A stretch of 41,396 bases of DNA from Treponema sp. (GTDB lineage: Bacteria > Spirochaetota > Spirochaetia > Treponematales > Treponemataceae): assembly GCA_022510925.1 (NCBI GenBank), contig JAFLSO010000010.1, positions 12,477 to 53,872 of the forward strand, given 5' to 3'. Each line of letters begins with the position of its first letter. Position 1 is the first letter of the stretch. Made by a program: the position numbers and the translations under genes. Of the stretch, positions 17,809-25,517 are shown piece by piece. The notes under the pieces are model-generated. The model saw only the letters and a list, made by a program, of their open reading frames with translations, did no database searches and was not told where the DNA came from.

Positions 17809-18291
17809 TTATCCTAATAAATTTTCATTCTCCAAAGAAGCCATGAGCCTCTTCTGAATCCTAAGCATCTCGCACCTAGGCTCCGCATTCTCCTCCACGT
17901 GCTCCTCTCCGTGATCGTAGCCGTGCAGGTGCAGGACGCCGTGCACCAGAAGCCTCTTAAGCTCCTCATTCGTGTCCACTTTAAAGTATTGCGCGTTTTT
18001 AGGCAACGTTTCAAGGCTCACGGCTATGTCTCCCGCGCTGAGCCACTCATTCCCGTCCTCGTCCGTATACCTTTCGCCGTTCTCAAAGCTTAGCACGTCC
18101 GTGGCGGAGTCCACGCCCCGGTACCGAAAGTTAAGGCTCCGCATGAAAGAGTCGCCGCAGAAAAGCACGGAAATCTCCTCGCCGTCAGTGCCGCACAAGT
18201 CCAGGACTTTCTGCATGAAAGGCTCCACGTTCCCCATCCACGGGGGCGCGTCCATGCCCTCCTCCGCGTCCACAAGAATCCTATTTGCCAT
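17809..18291 (-). CDS. ybeY: rRNA maturation endoribonuclease YbeY
   Basis: A 160-residue metalloprotein needed for 16S rRNA 3' end maturation and ribosome quality control. The zinc site motif HGVLHLHGYDHGEEH (117-131) is complete: the three His of HGxLHLxGYDH are there. The upstream motif RYRGVDSATDVLSFE (about 57-71) is the usual partner segment, and the length matches the family. The ATG at 18291 overlaps the end of the HD phosphohydrolase gene by eleven bases; a longer frame to 18372 is only inside that gene. The order HD-phosphohydrolase, ybeY, then CorC-type gene is conserved in many genomes. Confidence 0.96.
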   Translation of the reverse strand: MANRILVDAEEGMDAPPWMGNVEPFMQKVLDLCGTDGEEISVLFCGDSFMRSLNFRYRGVDSATDVLSFENGERYTDEDGNEWLSAGDIAVSLETLPKNAQYFKVDTNEELKRLLVHGVLHLHGYDHGEEHVEENAEPRCEMLRIQKRLMASLENENLLG

Positions 18292-20173
18292 CGGTCTTCC
18301 TTTTGGATTTTGCCTTGGGCGCAGAGTCCTTTTTTTCCTGGTGCTCAGCGGGTGCAGGCTTCTCAGCCTCATGCCTCTCCGTTTTAGGCTTCTCCTGCCT
18401 GTCCTGGGATGCGGCGGGCTTCTCCGGCTCCACGGTGGGCGTGACTATCCTCGCCTCCTCCTGAGCTGCGGGAGCCTGCGCGGCCTGGGCATTAGCGGCG
18501 TCCTGCTGCGCGTGCTCCTCGTCTGAGTCCGCGTCCTTCTGGTTCGGATACTCAATCCTGCTGTGATAGTATCCCGCCAGAATCTGCACGAAGGTGTCGT
18601 GCACGGTGCTCAAATCCTTAAACGTTATGCCGCAGTTGTCAAGCTGGTGATGCTCCACCTTGGAATTTATCAGCACGGTGATGAACTTGTCCAGACGCTG
18701 TGCGGTCTTTTTCTCAAGCGTGCGGCACGCGGCCTCCACTGTGTCCGCCAGCATCACCACGGCGCTCTCGCGTGTGGAGGGAGGAGTGCCCATGTACGAG
18801 TAGTCCTCGGGATTCACGCTGGGGTCGCTCTGCTTGGCCTCGTTGTAGAAGAAAGATATGACCTGGTTCCCGTGATGCTCGCTGATTATGCTGACCACCG
18901 CCGGAGGAAGGCGCAAAGCCTTTGCCCTCTCCACGCCGCGCTTCACATGGCTCCTGATTATGCTCACGGAAAGGGAAGGCTTTATCTCGTCATGTATGTT
19001 CTCCCTTCCCTGCTGGTTCTCCACGAAATACTCGGGATTGTCCAGCTTTCCTATGTCGTGATAATACGCGCCCACCCTGGCAAGCAGCGAATTCGCGCCT
19101 ATCTCGCGGCAGGCGGCCTCTGCCAGGGATGCCACCATCATGGAGTGGTTGTACGTGCCGCTAGCGGTCACCAGCATTTTTTTCATCGTGGGGCTGTTGA
19201 GGTCGCTCAGGTCCATCAGGCGGAACGGGGACGCGGTGTTAAGAAGAAGCTCCAGCGGGGTGAGCATTCCCAAACACAGAATGCCGGAGATAAACCCGTT
19301 GAACGCCACGCCGGGCAGGGCGAGCGCCGCGTCAGAAAGGCTGTCATCAAATATAATCTTGAGCACGAGCATGAACACCGCGTTCAGAAGAGCCTGCAGG
19401 ATAGAGGCGAACACCATGTCCACTCGCCTGTCTATCTTACGCACAATCCGCGTGGCCGCAAAGCATGTGGCCAGCGTGAACAGGAACGGCACCACCTGAT
19501 AGCTTGCCACGTTAAGGACCGCGAACGATACCATTATGCTGAAGAACACGGCGTTAATCTGGCCGAACAGAATGGCGACCAGATAAGTGAAGAACACGCC
19601 GGGCATAATGACGCACACCGTGTACGGCGATGAGAACACAGCGCTTTTAAAGCCCGCCACCGCAAGGGCGTAGGTAATCGCGTAGAACGAGCACTCAAGG
19701 AGAAGCTCGCGGAAGTCGGTCTTCTTATTGTAGAAGCGGAACCCGCTGTCAAACAGGAAGAACATGGCGCACATCAGAAGAAGGTACACCACTGAATCCG
19801 CGAACGCCCTGTAGTCTATGTACGCGGGCGACTCCGCTATTTTCTTCATCTTGGCGTAGGACTCCTCGGTGATTACAAAACCTTTTCTGGTGATTTTCTC
19901 GCCTTTCTCCACTGACACGGGATTGTCAAAATCAGCGGGAAGCGTTTTGCTCGCTATTATGGTGATGTCGGCTATCTGCCCTATCTCGTAGTCATTCAGC
20001 GAGAACGATGATATGGTGCTGGTGGTGGCGGTGCGCACAAACGCCAGCATGGCCGTAACCAGAAAAGTTATGAAAACGGTCAGCAGGACCTTATAGTCCT
20101 TCTTGATGTAATCTTTTATCGCGGTTCCGAAAACCGCCAGTATGTTCTTCTCTTTACTCTTGCTCATAGTCAT
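18281..20173 (-). CDS. pgpH: Membrane HD-domain phosphohydrolase, PgpH/YqfF type
   Basis: A 630-residue membrane protein. One N-terminal helix (about 28-47), a short periplasmic loop of about 75 residues, then six or more helices (about 125-310), then a cytoplasmic HD domain with HSMMVASLAE (about 343-352), YHDIGKLD (371-378) and later HHGNQ. In Listeria and Bacillus this type of protein cleaves cyclic di-AMP to pApA, but the substrate here is an inference. The extracellular loop is much shorter than in typical 7TMR-HDED members. The final 90 residues are Ala/Pro/Glu/Lys-rich and disordered. The ATG at 20173 has AAGGG upstream and overlaps the end of phoH; a second ATG two codons on is possible. 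It precedes ybeY. Confidence 0.9.
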   Translation of the reverse strand: MTMSKSKEKNILAVFGTAIKDYIKKDYKVLLTVFITFLVTAMLAFVRTATTSTISSFSLNDYEIGQIADITIIASKTLPADFDNPVSVEKGEKITRKGFVITEESYAKMKKIAESPAYIDYRAFADSVVYLLLMCAMFFLFDSGFRFYNKKTDFRELLLECSFYAITYALAVAGFKSAVFSSPYTVCVIMPGVFFTYLVAILFGQINAVFFSIMVSFAVLNVASYQVVPFLFTLATCFAATRIVRKIDRRVDMVFASILQALLNAVFMLVLKIIFDDSLSDAALALPGVAFNGFISGILCLGMLTPLELLLNTASPFRLMDLSDLNSPTMKKMLVTASGTYNHSMMVASLAEAACREIGANSLLARVGAYYHDIGKLDNPEYFVENQQGRENIHDEIKPSLSVSIIRSHVKRGVERAKALRLPPAVVSIISEHHGNQVISFFYNEAKQSDPSVNPEDYSYMGTPPSTRESAVVMLADTVEAACRTLEKKTAQRLDKFITVLINSKVEHHQLDNCGITFKDLSTVHDTFVQILAGYYHSRIEYPNQKDADSDEEHAQQDAANAQAAQAPAAQEEARIVTPTVEPEKPAASQDRQEKPKTERHEAEKPAPAEHQEKKDSAPKAKSKRKTDGK

Positions 20174-21125
20174 AGGCCCTTATTATTTGTTTTACAAGCG
20201 CGTTCCTTACCACGTCATCGGGAGTGAGCCTCTGTATGCCCACTCCGGGCACATCCTCCAGTATTCCCAGGGCGTGCAGAAGTCCGGAAGGAACTTTATG
20301 CGGCAAGTCTATCTGCGTTATGTCACCTGTAACGAAAACCTTGGAATTATCGCCCAGTCTTGTCAGGAACATTTTCATCTGCTCGCGCGTGGTGTTCTGC
20401 GCCTCGTCCAGAATAACGACGCTGTCGTTCAGAGTGCGGCCCCGCATGTAAGCCAGCGGAGCGGTCTCTATTATCCCTGCCTCCGTCATCCTGCGCACAG
20501 TCTCGCGCGGTATCACGGCGCTCATGGCGTCATACAGAGGACGTATGTACGGGCTGATTTTATCCTGCAGGTCCCCGGGAAGATAGCCCAGGCTCTCGCC
20601 CGCCTCCACCACAGGCCGCGTAAGTATCAGGGTATTTTTCTGATGGCTCAGCACAAGACGGAGCGCCTCCGCCACCGCAAGGAAAGTCTTTCCGCTTCCC
20701 GCAGGACCGGTTGCAAAAACAAGGTCATGGCCGCGCAGAAGCCTCACGAACCGGGCCTGTCCCGCGGTCCTGGGATAAACTTTCCGTATGCCGCCCGGAA
20801 CAGTTATGGAGCACTGCTCGAAAAGCTCACGCTCCCGGGAGGACGCGCCGCCCCTGCCGCCGGCATCCGTGCTGATTATGGAGCGTATCAGGTCTGAGTC
20901 AGAGGCGCCGTCACCGTCATCCGAAATCTCGTCAAGCATGCGGTCTATTATGAAACGGAACCTCCGCTCCGCGTCCTGCGAGTCCGAGTCTATGGAGAGC
21001 TCGTTCCCGCACGCGAACACGCTCACACCAAGCGCGCTCTCTATGAGCCTGAGGTTGCTGTCGTTAGTGCCGCATACACGCTGCAACACAGTGTTGTCCG
21101 GCACAATAATCTTATATGATGGCAC
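20154..21125 (-). CDS. phoH: PhoH-family ATPase (PhoH-like)
   Basis: A 323-residue protein. The N-terminal KH-like part (LRLIESALGVSVFACGNELS) is followed by the PhoH ATPase domain with Walker A GPAGSGKT (140-147) and Walker B DSVVILDEAQNTT (about 236-248), then TGDITQIDLP, which is diagnostic of the family. PhoH proteins are ATP-binding and linked to RNA metabolism, often near ybeY, as here. The start is a GTG at 21125; no ATG precedes the KH-like part in frame. It lies six bases after the SUMF1-type gene and overlaps the HD phosphohydrolase gene by 20 bases, so it is in the same operon. Confidence 0.92.
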   Translation of the reverse strand: MPSYKIIVPDNTVLQRVCGTNDSNLRLIESALGVSVFACGNELSIDSDSQDAERRFRFIIDRMLDEISDDGDGASDSDLIRSIISTDAGGRGGASSRERELFEQCSITVPGGIRKVYPRTAGQARFVRLLRGHDLVFATGPAGSGKTFLAVAEALRLVLSHQKNTLILTRPVVEAGESLGYLPGDLQDKISPYIRPLYDAMSAVIPRETVRRMTEAGIIETAPLAYMRGRTLNDSVVILDEAQNTTREQMKMFLTRLGDNSKVFVTGDITQIDLPHKVPSGLLHALGILEDVPGVGIQRLTPDDVVRNALVKQIIRAYDYEQE

Positions 21126-21131
21126 TTCCGG

Positions 21132-22091
21132 TTATTTTTCAACTGCGGGAGACCCGAACGGCGGAAGGTCATCGAAAGTCTCCGCTGCATGGGAGCCCGT
21201 TCCCGAGGATACGCCCGGCATGGAGCGCGCCACGCGGAACCCCAGGTCCACGCCGCGAAGCTCAGGCACGGAGCTGGCCCTGTTGGCGTTGCGGCAGAAC
21301 ACCGCGTCGCTCCTGAAAGAGCCCCCCCTCCTTATCCTGCGTCCTGTAACGCCTGAGTCCTGCTCGCCGCGCGGATTCACGGTGTCAGAGGCCTTGTAGT
21401 TTCCGTACCAGTCCCAGCACCACTCCCACACGTTTCCGTTCAAATCATATATCCCGTAGGCGTTGGGATGCTTCTCCGCCACGGCATGCGTTGCTCCGCC
21501 GGCATTCGCGGAGTACCACGCCACGTCGTTTATGAAGCTGCTCCCCGAATACAGTGACGGGGCTCCGCCGGCGCCGGCCGCGTACTCCCACTCCGCCTCA
21601 GTGGGCAGACGGTATCCGTCGGCGGCAAAGTCGCAAGTAATGGAATTCCACCGGGCCGTCTCGGACTCAGGCGCTCCCATGCGCGGAACAGCGCCCCACG
21701 CGTCAGTGTCAGTGGTTCCGTCAAGCGCGTAGACAGGGGTAAGTCCCGCAAGCACGCTGAGCCTGTTGCAGAAAACAACGGCGTCATACCAGCTGACCTC
21801 CTCCACAGGATGCTCAGGAGACTTATTCGCGGAATAATTAAGGCCCGTGACGGCGCGGTACTCGGCCTGCGTCACCTCCGTCTGCATAATCAAGAACCCG
21901 TCCAGCGTGACCTCGCGCACGGGCTGCTCGTTGCTCTCATTGTTAAGGCTTCCCATGCTGAAAACTCCGCCCTCCACGGCCACCATCTTGGCGCCTATCT
22001 GCCGGACCGCATCCAGCTCCTGACCGAAAACAGCGCATGGCAGCGCAAAAGCCGCGAGCGCGGCCAAAGACTTCCTGACATTCAAATTCAA
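21132..22091 (-). CDS. Exported SUMF1/FGE-fold protein without the first catalytic cysteine
   Basis: A protein of about 319 residues starting at a TTG (22091) with AAGGAGG at a good distance. A signal peptide (SLAALAAFALPCAVFG) is followed by a formylglycine-generating-enzyme/C-type lectin-like domain: GGVFSMGS, VTLDGFLIMQTEVTQAEY, HPVEEVSWYDAVVFCNRLS, YRLPTEAEWEYAA, GIYDLNGNVWEWCWDWYG, RIRRGGSFRS and ANRASSV...GVDLGFRVAR. Real sulfatase-activating enzymes have two Cys in the segment SF-C-x3-4-YC. Here it reads SFRSDAVFC, so the first Cys is Ser and formylglycine synthesis is unlikely. Related domains serve as ligand binders. It heads the phoH operon and its promoter is the clearest leftward one nearby. 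Confidence 0.85.
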   Translation of the reverse strand: MNLNVRKSLAALAAFALPCAVFGQELDAVRQIGAKMVAVEGGVFSMGSLNNESNEQPVREVTLDGFLIMQTEVTQAEYRAVTGLNYSANKSPEHPVEEVSWYDAVVFCNRLSVLAGLTPVYALDGTTDTDAWGAVPRMGAPESETARWNSITCDFAADGYRLPTEAEWEYAAGAGGAPSLYSGSSFINDVAWYSANAGGATHAVAEKHPNAYGIYDLNGNVWEWCWDWYGNYKASDTVNPRGEQDSGVTGRRIRRGGSFRSDAVFCRNANRASSVPELRGVDLGFRVARSMPGVSSGTGSHAAETFDDLPPFGSPAVEK

Positions 22092-22117
22092 AGCATCCTC
22101 CTTGAACACATGCGCTA

Positions 22118-22146
22118 ATTATACCACCCAGCGCATTTTATTGCAA
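22118..22146 (-). promoter_or_regulatory. Strong promoter of the SUMF1-phoH operon
   Basis: On the reverse strand TTGCAA (22146-22141), a 17-base spacer and TATAAT (22123-22118), followed about 27 bases later by the TTG start with its AAGGAGG site. Confidence 0.8.
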
Positions 22147-22188
22147 CTTTGATTTTGACGGCGCCCTCCCCGCCTCAACGAAAGGAAC

Positions 22189-22216
22189 TTGACATATTGG
22201 AAAATGTACTTATAAT
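22189..22216 (+). promoter_or_regulatory. Strong promoter of the DUF2147 gene
   Basis: TTGACA (22189-22194), a 16-base spacer and TATAAT (22211-22216): both boxes are perfect consensus. Transcription would start near 22223 and run into a leader of about 58 bases. Confidence 0.85.
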
Positions 22217-22220
22217 GAGC

Positions 22221-22251
22221 GGACTAGGGGCTGTTCCCGCAAGGGAAGTCC
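22221..22251 (+). promoter_or_regulatory. Leader stem-loop of the DUF2147 mRNA
   Basis: The predicted leader contains TTCCC-GCAA-GGGAA (22234-22247), a stem capped by a GNRA-type GCAA loop, and GGAC (22221-22224) can pair with GTCC (22248-22251). It stands at the predicted 5' end and may protect the mRNA. Confidence 0.45.
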
Positions 22252-22281
22252 CATTTCAAGTCATTCAGGAGGACTTATCTT

Positions 22282-22806
22282 ATGAAAAAAATCGCAGCAT
22301 TAGCAGCCTCACTGCTCCTTGTTGCAGGCGCGGTCTTTGCGGCGGATCCCGCGGAAGGCCTGTGGAAGAGCATCGATGACCAGACCGGCGAGGTCACGGC
22401 AATCTGGAACATTTACCTGCAGGGCGACACCCTGTTCGGAACGATTGCCGCCGTGGTGGACAATCCCCAGGACGTAATCGCCGACAAGTGCCAGGAAAGC
22501 TACAAGAACTTCCCCGTGGCCGGTCCCGTGAACAAAATGCACACTGTGGGAACCCCGTGGATTTTCAACATGAAGAGAGACGGAGCGCCAGGCAACTGGT
22601 CCAAGGGAAACATCGTGAACCCCAGCAACGGAAAAATGTACGGCTGCGTGATTAAATTCATGCCCGCCGGAAGCGACAAGAAAGCGCCGGTTGACACGCT
22701 CGGCATGGCAGGAACCGTGGGACCGATAAAGGTATTCCAGTACTGGGTCCGCGCCACAGAGGAAGACGTGGCAGCGACTCAGGCGAAATTCCCCGCCGCC
22801 AACTAG
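22282..22806 (+). CDS. Exported DUF2147-family protein
   Basis: A 174-residue protein with a typical signal peptide (MKKIAALAASLLLVAGAVFA, cut before ADPAEG). The mature part starts AEGLWKSIDDQTGEVTAIWN, which is the DUF2147 opening (GxWxxxDxxTG...V), then LYLQ-type strands, NPSNGKMYGCVIKF and KVFQYWVRAT. DUF2147 domains are small beta-barrel, lipocalin-like periplasmic proteins of unknown function. The AGGAGG ribosome site and a consensus promoter point to high expression. It stands alone, ended by a strong terminator and divergent from the SUMF1 operon. Confidence 0.87.
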   Translation: MKKIAALAASLLLVAGAVFAADPAEGLWKSIDDQTGEVTAIWNIYLQGDTLFGTIAAVVDNPQDVIADKCQESYKNFPVAGPVNKMHTVGTPWIFNMKRDGAPGNWSKGNIVNPSNGKMYGCVIKFMPAGSDKKAPVDTLGMAGTVGPIKVFQYWVRATEEDVAATQAKFPAAN

Positions 22807-22818
22807 TCTCTTATGACA

Positions 22819-22853
22819 AATGCGGTCCGTGCTAGGCGGACCGCATTCTTATT
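22819..22853 (+). terminator. Terminator after the DUF2147 gene
   Basis: AATGCGGTCCG (22819-22829), a 7-base loop and CGGACCGCATT (22837-22847), then CTTATTTT. The 11-base stem is perfect and the T-rich tail follows. Confidence 0.85.
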
Positions 22854-22867
22854 TTAAATCATGGGAA

Positions 22868-22894
22868 TAAAAAAAGCACCCGCGAACCAGGTGC
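22868..22894 (-). terminator. Terminator after tRNA-Lys
   Basis: On the reverse strand GCACC and GGTGC form a stem around about nine bases, followed by seven Ts. It is eight bases after the tRNA 3' end. Confidence 0.65.
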
Positions 22895-22901
22895 CGTGTA
22901 A

Positions 22902-22974
22902 TGAGCTACTGCAGATTCGAACTGCAGACCCACGCCTTAAAAGGGCGTTGCTCTACCTACTGAGCTAGTAGCCC
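22902..22974 (-). tRNA. tRNA-Lys (anticodon UUU)
   Basis: The reverse strand gives a 73-base cloverleaf. The acceptor arms GGGCTAC and GTAGCTC pair with one G-U; the D arm is AGCTCAGTAGGTAGAGC; the anticodon stem ACGCC/GGCGT encloses the loop CTTTTAA with anticodon TTT; the T arm CTGCA-GTTCGAAT-CTGCAG (T loop TTCGAAT) is intact. The discriminator is A and CCA is not encoded. It has its own promoter and terminator, so it is a single-gene unit. This tRNA, the DUF2147 terminator and the promoters below fill the 344-base gap between protein genes. Confidence 0.96.
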
Positions 22975-22998
22975 ATCCATTCAAAAGAATGTAGGAAG

Positions 22999-23027
22999 AA
23001 TATATACGTTTTTATTTTTTTAGTCAA
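22999..23027 (-). promoter_or_regulatory. Promoter of tRNA-Lys
   Basis: On the reverse strand TTGACT (23027-23022), a 17-base A-rich spacer and TATATT (23004-22999), 24 bases before the tRNA 5' end. Confidence 0.8.
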
Positions 23028-23112
23028 GTGACGGCCATGCGTAAGGCAGCAATTTCTTCCAGCGCCGCGCGCGCTGTGCCATGCCGCCCGATTCCGCTAA
23101 ATCCGGGCGCTC

Positions 23113-23141
23113 TTGACACGCGCAGACTTTTTCACAATTAT
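23113..23141 (+). promoter_or_regulatory. Predicted promoter of the DUF4912 gene
   Basis: TTGACA (23113-23118), a 17-base spacer and AATTAT (23136-23141). The -10 ends nine bases before the ATG at 23151, leaving at most a leader of a few bases. Confidence 0.55.
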
Positions 23142-23150
23142 AGACGAGTC

Positions 23151-23825
23151 ATGGAAGACAGCTTTCTTTCCCGCAAACATCTGGACAGCCTCTCCACGGC
23201 GGATCTTATAGATCTGGCGGAGGACTACGGCATTGACATCCCCGATGACCTGAGCAGACGCTTCATAATCGGCGAGCTGCTGGAGGTGGCGGAGGATATG
23301 CGGGAGAACGAGAACAGAGCGGGCGACGTCCTCATTACGGACGATGAGGCCCCCGGCACGGCGGTGCTTCCCAAATCATACAACGACACCAAGATTTACG
23401 CCGTACTGAGGAACCCCGCGTGGGCGTTCGTGTTCTGGGATTTAAAGGAATCCGAGAGGCAGAGAATAGAGAAGGCAGAGAACGGCGAGAGCCTTTTCCT
23501 GAGGGTGCGCTTTTTCGACACAGACTCGGACGAGAGGCCCAGCGACAGCTTCGACATGAAAGTGACGCTGAGCTCGAACGAGCAGTACGTCCTTATTCCC
23601 GCGGGGAAGAGATACGCAGTCATAGACCTGGCCAAGAACACCGACAGCGACGGACCGCAGCTTCTGGCATCCACGCCGCGCATCACAATCCCGCAGGAAA
23701 GCGAGCAGATACTCCTCTACAGGCCCGGGAAAACGTTCGACATGTCCACACTGGTGCGGCTCTCAGGAATGCCGGAGCTCCTCAGGACACATTACGTGAA
23801 CTACAGGCAGTCGTTCTCGGACTAG
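23151..23825 (+). CDS. DUF4912-domain protein
   Basis: A 224-residue soluble protein without a signal peptide. The N-terminus (KHLDSLSTADLIDLAEDYGI, then IPDDLSRRFIIGELLEVAED) looks like a Rho-N/SAP-type helical module that often binds nucleic acid. The DUF4912 core follows, with YAVLRNPAWAFVFWDLKESE (about 84-103), the VLIPAGKRYAVIDL strand and the ending TPRITIP. DUF4912 proteins in clostridia and spirochaetes often neighbour GH57-like proteins, as here. Function unknown; the fold resembles carbohydrate-binding modules. The start was put at the ATG at 23151 because the longer frame upstream overlaps the tRNA promoter. It is followed, after 25 bases, by the GH57-like gene in the same direction. 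Confidence 0.8.
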   Translation: MEDSFLSRKHLDSLSTADLIDLAEDYGIDIPDDLSRRFIIGELLEVAEDMRENENRAGDVLITDDEAPGTAVLPKSYNDTKIYAVLRNPAWAFVFWDLKESERQRIEKAENGESLFLRVRFFDTDSDERPSDSFDMKVTLSSNEQYVLIPAGKRYAVIDLAKNTDSDGPQLLASTPRITIPQESEQILLYRPGKTFDMSTLVRLSGMPELLRTHYVNYRQSFSD

Positions 23826-23850
23826 AAATAAAAGAGCAAGGTAACGCAAG

Positions 23851-25455
23851 GTGGAAGAGAAAAAACTTATTCTTATAATTTACGCGGATCAGGCATACAT
23901 AAGGAGCATAGATGACAGCGTGGATTTCTCCGACCGCAACGAGATTCTGTTCTCCGCAATCACCGGGACATACCTTCCGCTCCTTAACATGATGCGCTCG
24001 CTTGAGACATTCCGCATTCCGTTCAAGCTGGGCATGGTCCTCTCCGCCCCGCTGTGCAGCCTTCTGGAGGACCCTCAGGTTCAGAAACAGTACATTGATT
24101 TCCTGGACAGGCGGATAGCCCTGGGACAGGCAGAGACGGAGCGGTGCAGGGATAATCCCGCGCTCCTGGAGCAGGCGGAGGAATGCCTTGAGTCCGCGCG
24201 CAGGGACAAGGCGGACTTCTGCGACACATACAGCCAGAATCTGGTGGGCGCGTTCAGGGAGATGGCGCGGAAAGGATTCCTGGAGCTCATGCCCACATGC
24301 GCCACATATGCATATCTTCCCCACTACATGGAGCGGGAGGAGATGCTCAACGCGCAGATTGAGACGGGGCTCTACGCGCAGAGGCAGTTTTTCGGCGAGA
24401 TAGGAGAAGGCTTCTGGCTGCCGTTCCAGGGATACGCAGGCGGCATAGAGAGGAACCTGAGAGCCTACGGGCTTAACTACACGGTGGTGAACCCCAGGAG
24501 CCTGCTGTTCGTAAAGGAGCCGGTAAGGACTGGCATATTCGCTCCTGTGCGCACAAGGAATTCGCTGGTGCTGTTCGGAAGCGACCCCGTGACATCAGAG
24601 GAGCTCTGCGGAAAGGACGCGTATAGATTCAACGCAGTTTACCGCGCGCAGGAAAAGGACATAGGGTTCGAGCTGGGGGCGGAGAGCCTCTCATGCATGA
24701 TGGGAAAGGAGTCCGGCAGGATATCCACCGGCTACAGATACTGGGCGAACGGAAGCGACGGCGCCGAGCAGGGCGGTAAAAGGAGCGTGTACAGCAGGAC
24801 CGCCGCCATGGAGCAGGCAGAGAAAGACGCGGAGCGCTTCCTGAGGGAGAAAATATCGCGCCTGGATGAGGCGGCCACTCTCATGGAGAAAAGCCCCCCG
24901 TGCCTTACGTGCGTGATTCCCGCTGAGGTCCTGGGCCAGACATGGCACGAGGGCGTAAGGTGGCTTGAGCAGGTCATACGTAAAGTGAGCCAGACGCCGG
25001 GAGCGGAGCTCACGCTCTGCCGCGACATGCTGCAGAACCAGTTCACGCTGCCGAAGATAATTCCGTACCCGTGCGCGTCGAACGGCACCGGATTCGGAGA
25101 GGACCTTCTGGACAAGTCCAACAGCTGGATGCAGCGCTACCTGCGCATCTCAGGAGAAAGGATGATAAGCCTTACGGAGCGCTTCCCGTCAGAGACAGGG
25201 CTCAAGGCCAGGCTGCTGAATCTGGGCGCCAAGGAGCTTCTGCTCGCGCAAAGCGGCGCGTGGCCCATGATGATGCACGAGGGAAAGCTGCCCGACTACG
25301 CGGAGGAGAGCTTCACGAATTCCATAATAAATTTCAACAGGGTGTTCGACGCTCTGGCAAGCAACACCGTAAGCACGGAGTGGCTCACCGGGCTTGAGAA
25401 AGCGCACTCCCTGTTCCCGTGGATGAACTACAGGATTTTCAGCAGCAAGAGGTGA
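23851..25455 (+). CDS. DUF1957/GH57-family-like protein lacking catalytic residues
   Basis: A 534-residue cytoplasmic protein starting at a GTG with AAGG upstream. Its order of segments follows the DUF1957 (GH57 branching enzyme) family: strand and helix opening, NLVGAFREMARKGFLELMPT (about 130-150), the GFWLP motif (about 187-191), YTVVN, PAEVLGQTWHEGVRWLEQ (about 357-374), and a C-terminal helical domain with INFNRVFDALA. The residues that define activity are replaced. The HxHLP opening reads YADQA (11-15), the nucleophile of WLPE is F in WLPF (189-192), and the D of DAELFGHWW is P357. Branching or glucanotransferase activity is therefore unlikely. It may bind a glucan or act with DUF4912. 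Confidence 0.82.
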   Translation: MEEKKLILIIYADQAYIRSIDDSVDFSDRNEILFSAITGTYLPLLNMMRSLETFRIPFKLGMVLSAPLCSLLEDPQVQKQYIDFLDRRIALGQAETERCRDNPALLEQAEECLESARRDKADFCDTYSQNLVGAFREMARKGFLELMPTCATYAYLPHYMEREEMLNAQIETGLYAQRQFFGEIGEGFWLPFQGYAGGIERNLRAYGLNYTVVNPRSLLFVKEPVRTGIFAPVRTRNSLVLFGSDPVTSEELCGKDAYRFNAVYRAQEKDIGFELGAESLSCMMGKESGRISTGYRYWANGSDGAEQGGKRSVYSRTAAMEQAEKDAERFLREKISRLDEAATLMEKSPPCLTCVIPAEVLGQTWHEGVRWLEQVIRKVSQTPGAELTLCRDMLQNQFTLPKIIPYPCASNGTGFGEDLLDKSNSWMQRYLRISGERMISLTERFPSETGLKARLLNLGAKELLLAQSGAWPMMMHEGKLPDYAEESFTNSIINFNRVFDALASNTVSTEWLTGLEKAHSLFPWMNYRIFSSKR

Positions 25456-25482
25456 CAGCGTAGCGCGCATCGGATTTTAACG

Positions 25483-25511
25483 TTGCAAAGCGCGGCGTTT
25501 TCTGTTACTCT
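25483..25511 (+). promoter_or_regulatory. Weak predicted promoter of the SpoIIE-type gene
   Basis: TTGCAA (25483-25488), a 17-base spacer and TACTCT (25506-25511), six bases before the GTG at 25518. The -10 is a weak match; it fits the leaderless pattern of other genes here. Confidence 0.35.
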
Positions 25512-25517
25512 AAATCC

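Noticed and set aside
18563-19633. A 356-residue open frame on the + strand
   Set aside because: It lies wholly antisense to the HD phosphohydrolase gene and its translation is His/Arg/Gly-rich without family signatures. Such long antisense frames come from GC-rich codon use.
21132-22091. C-type-lectin variable protein of a diversity-generating retroelement
   Set aside because: The fold is related, but no reverse transcriptase or template repeat lies in the window.
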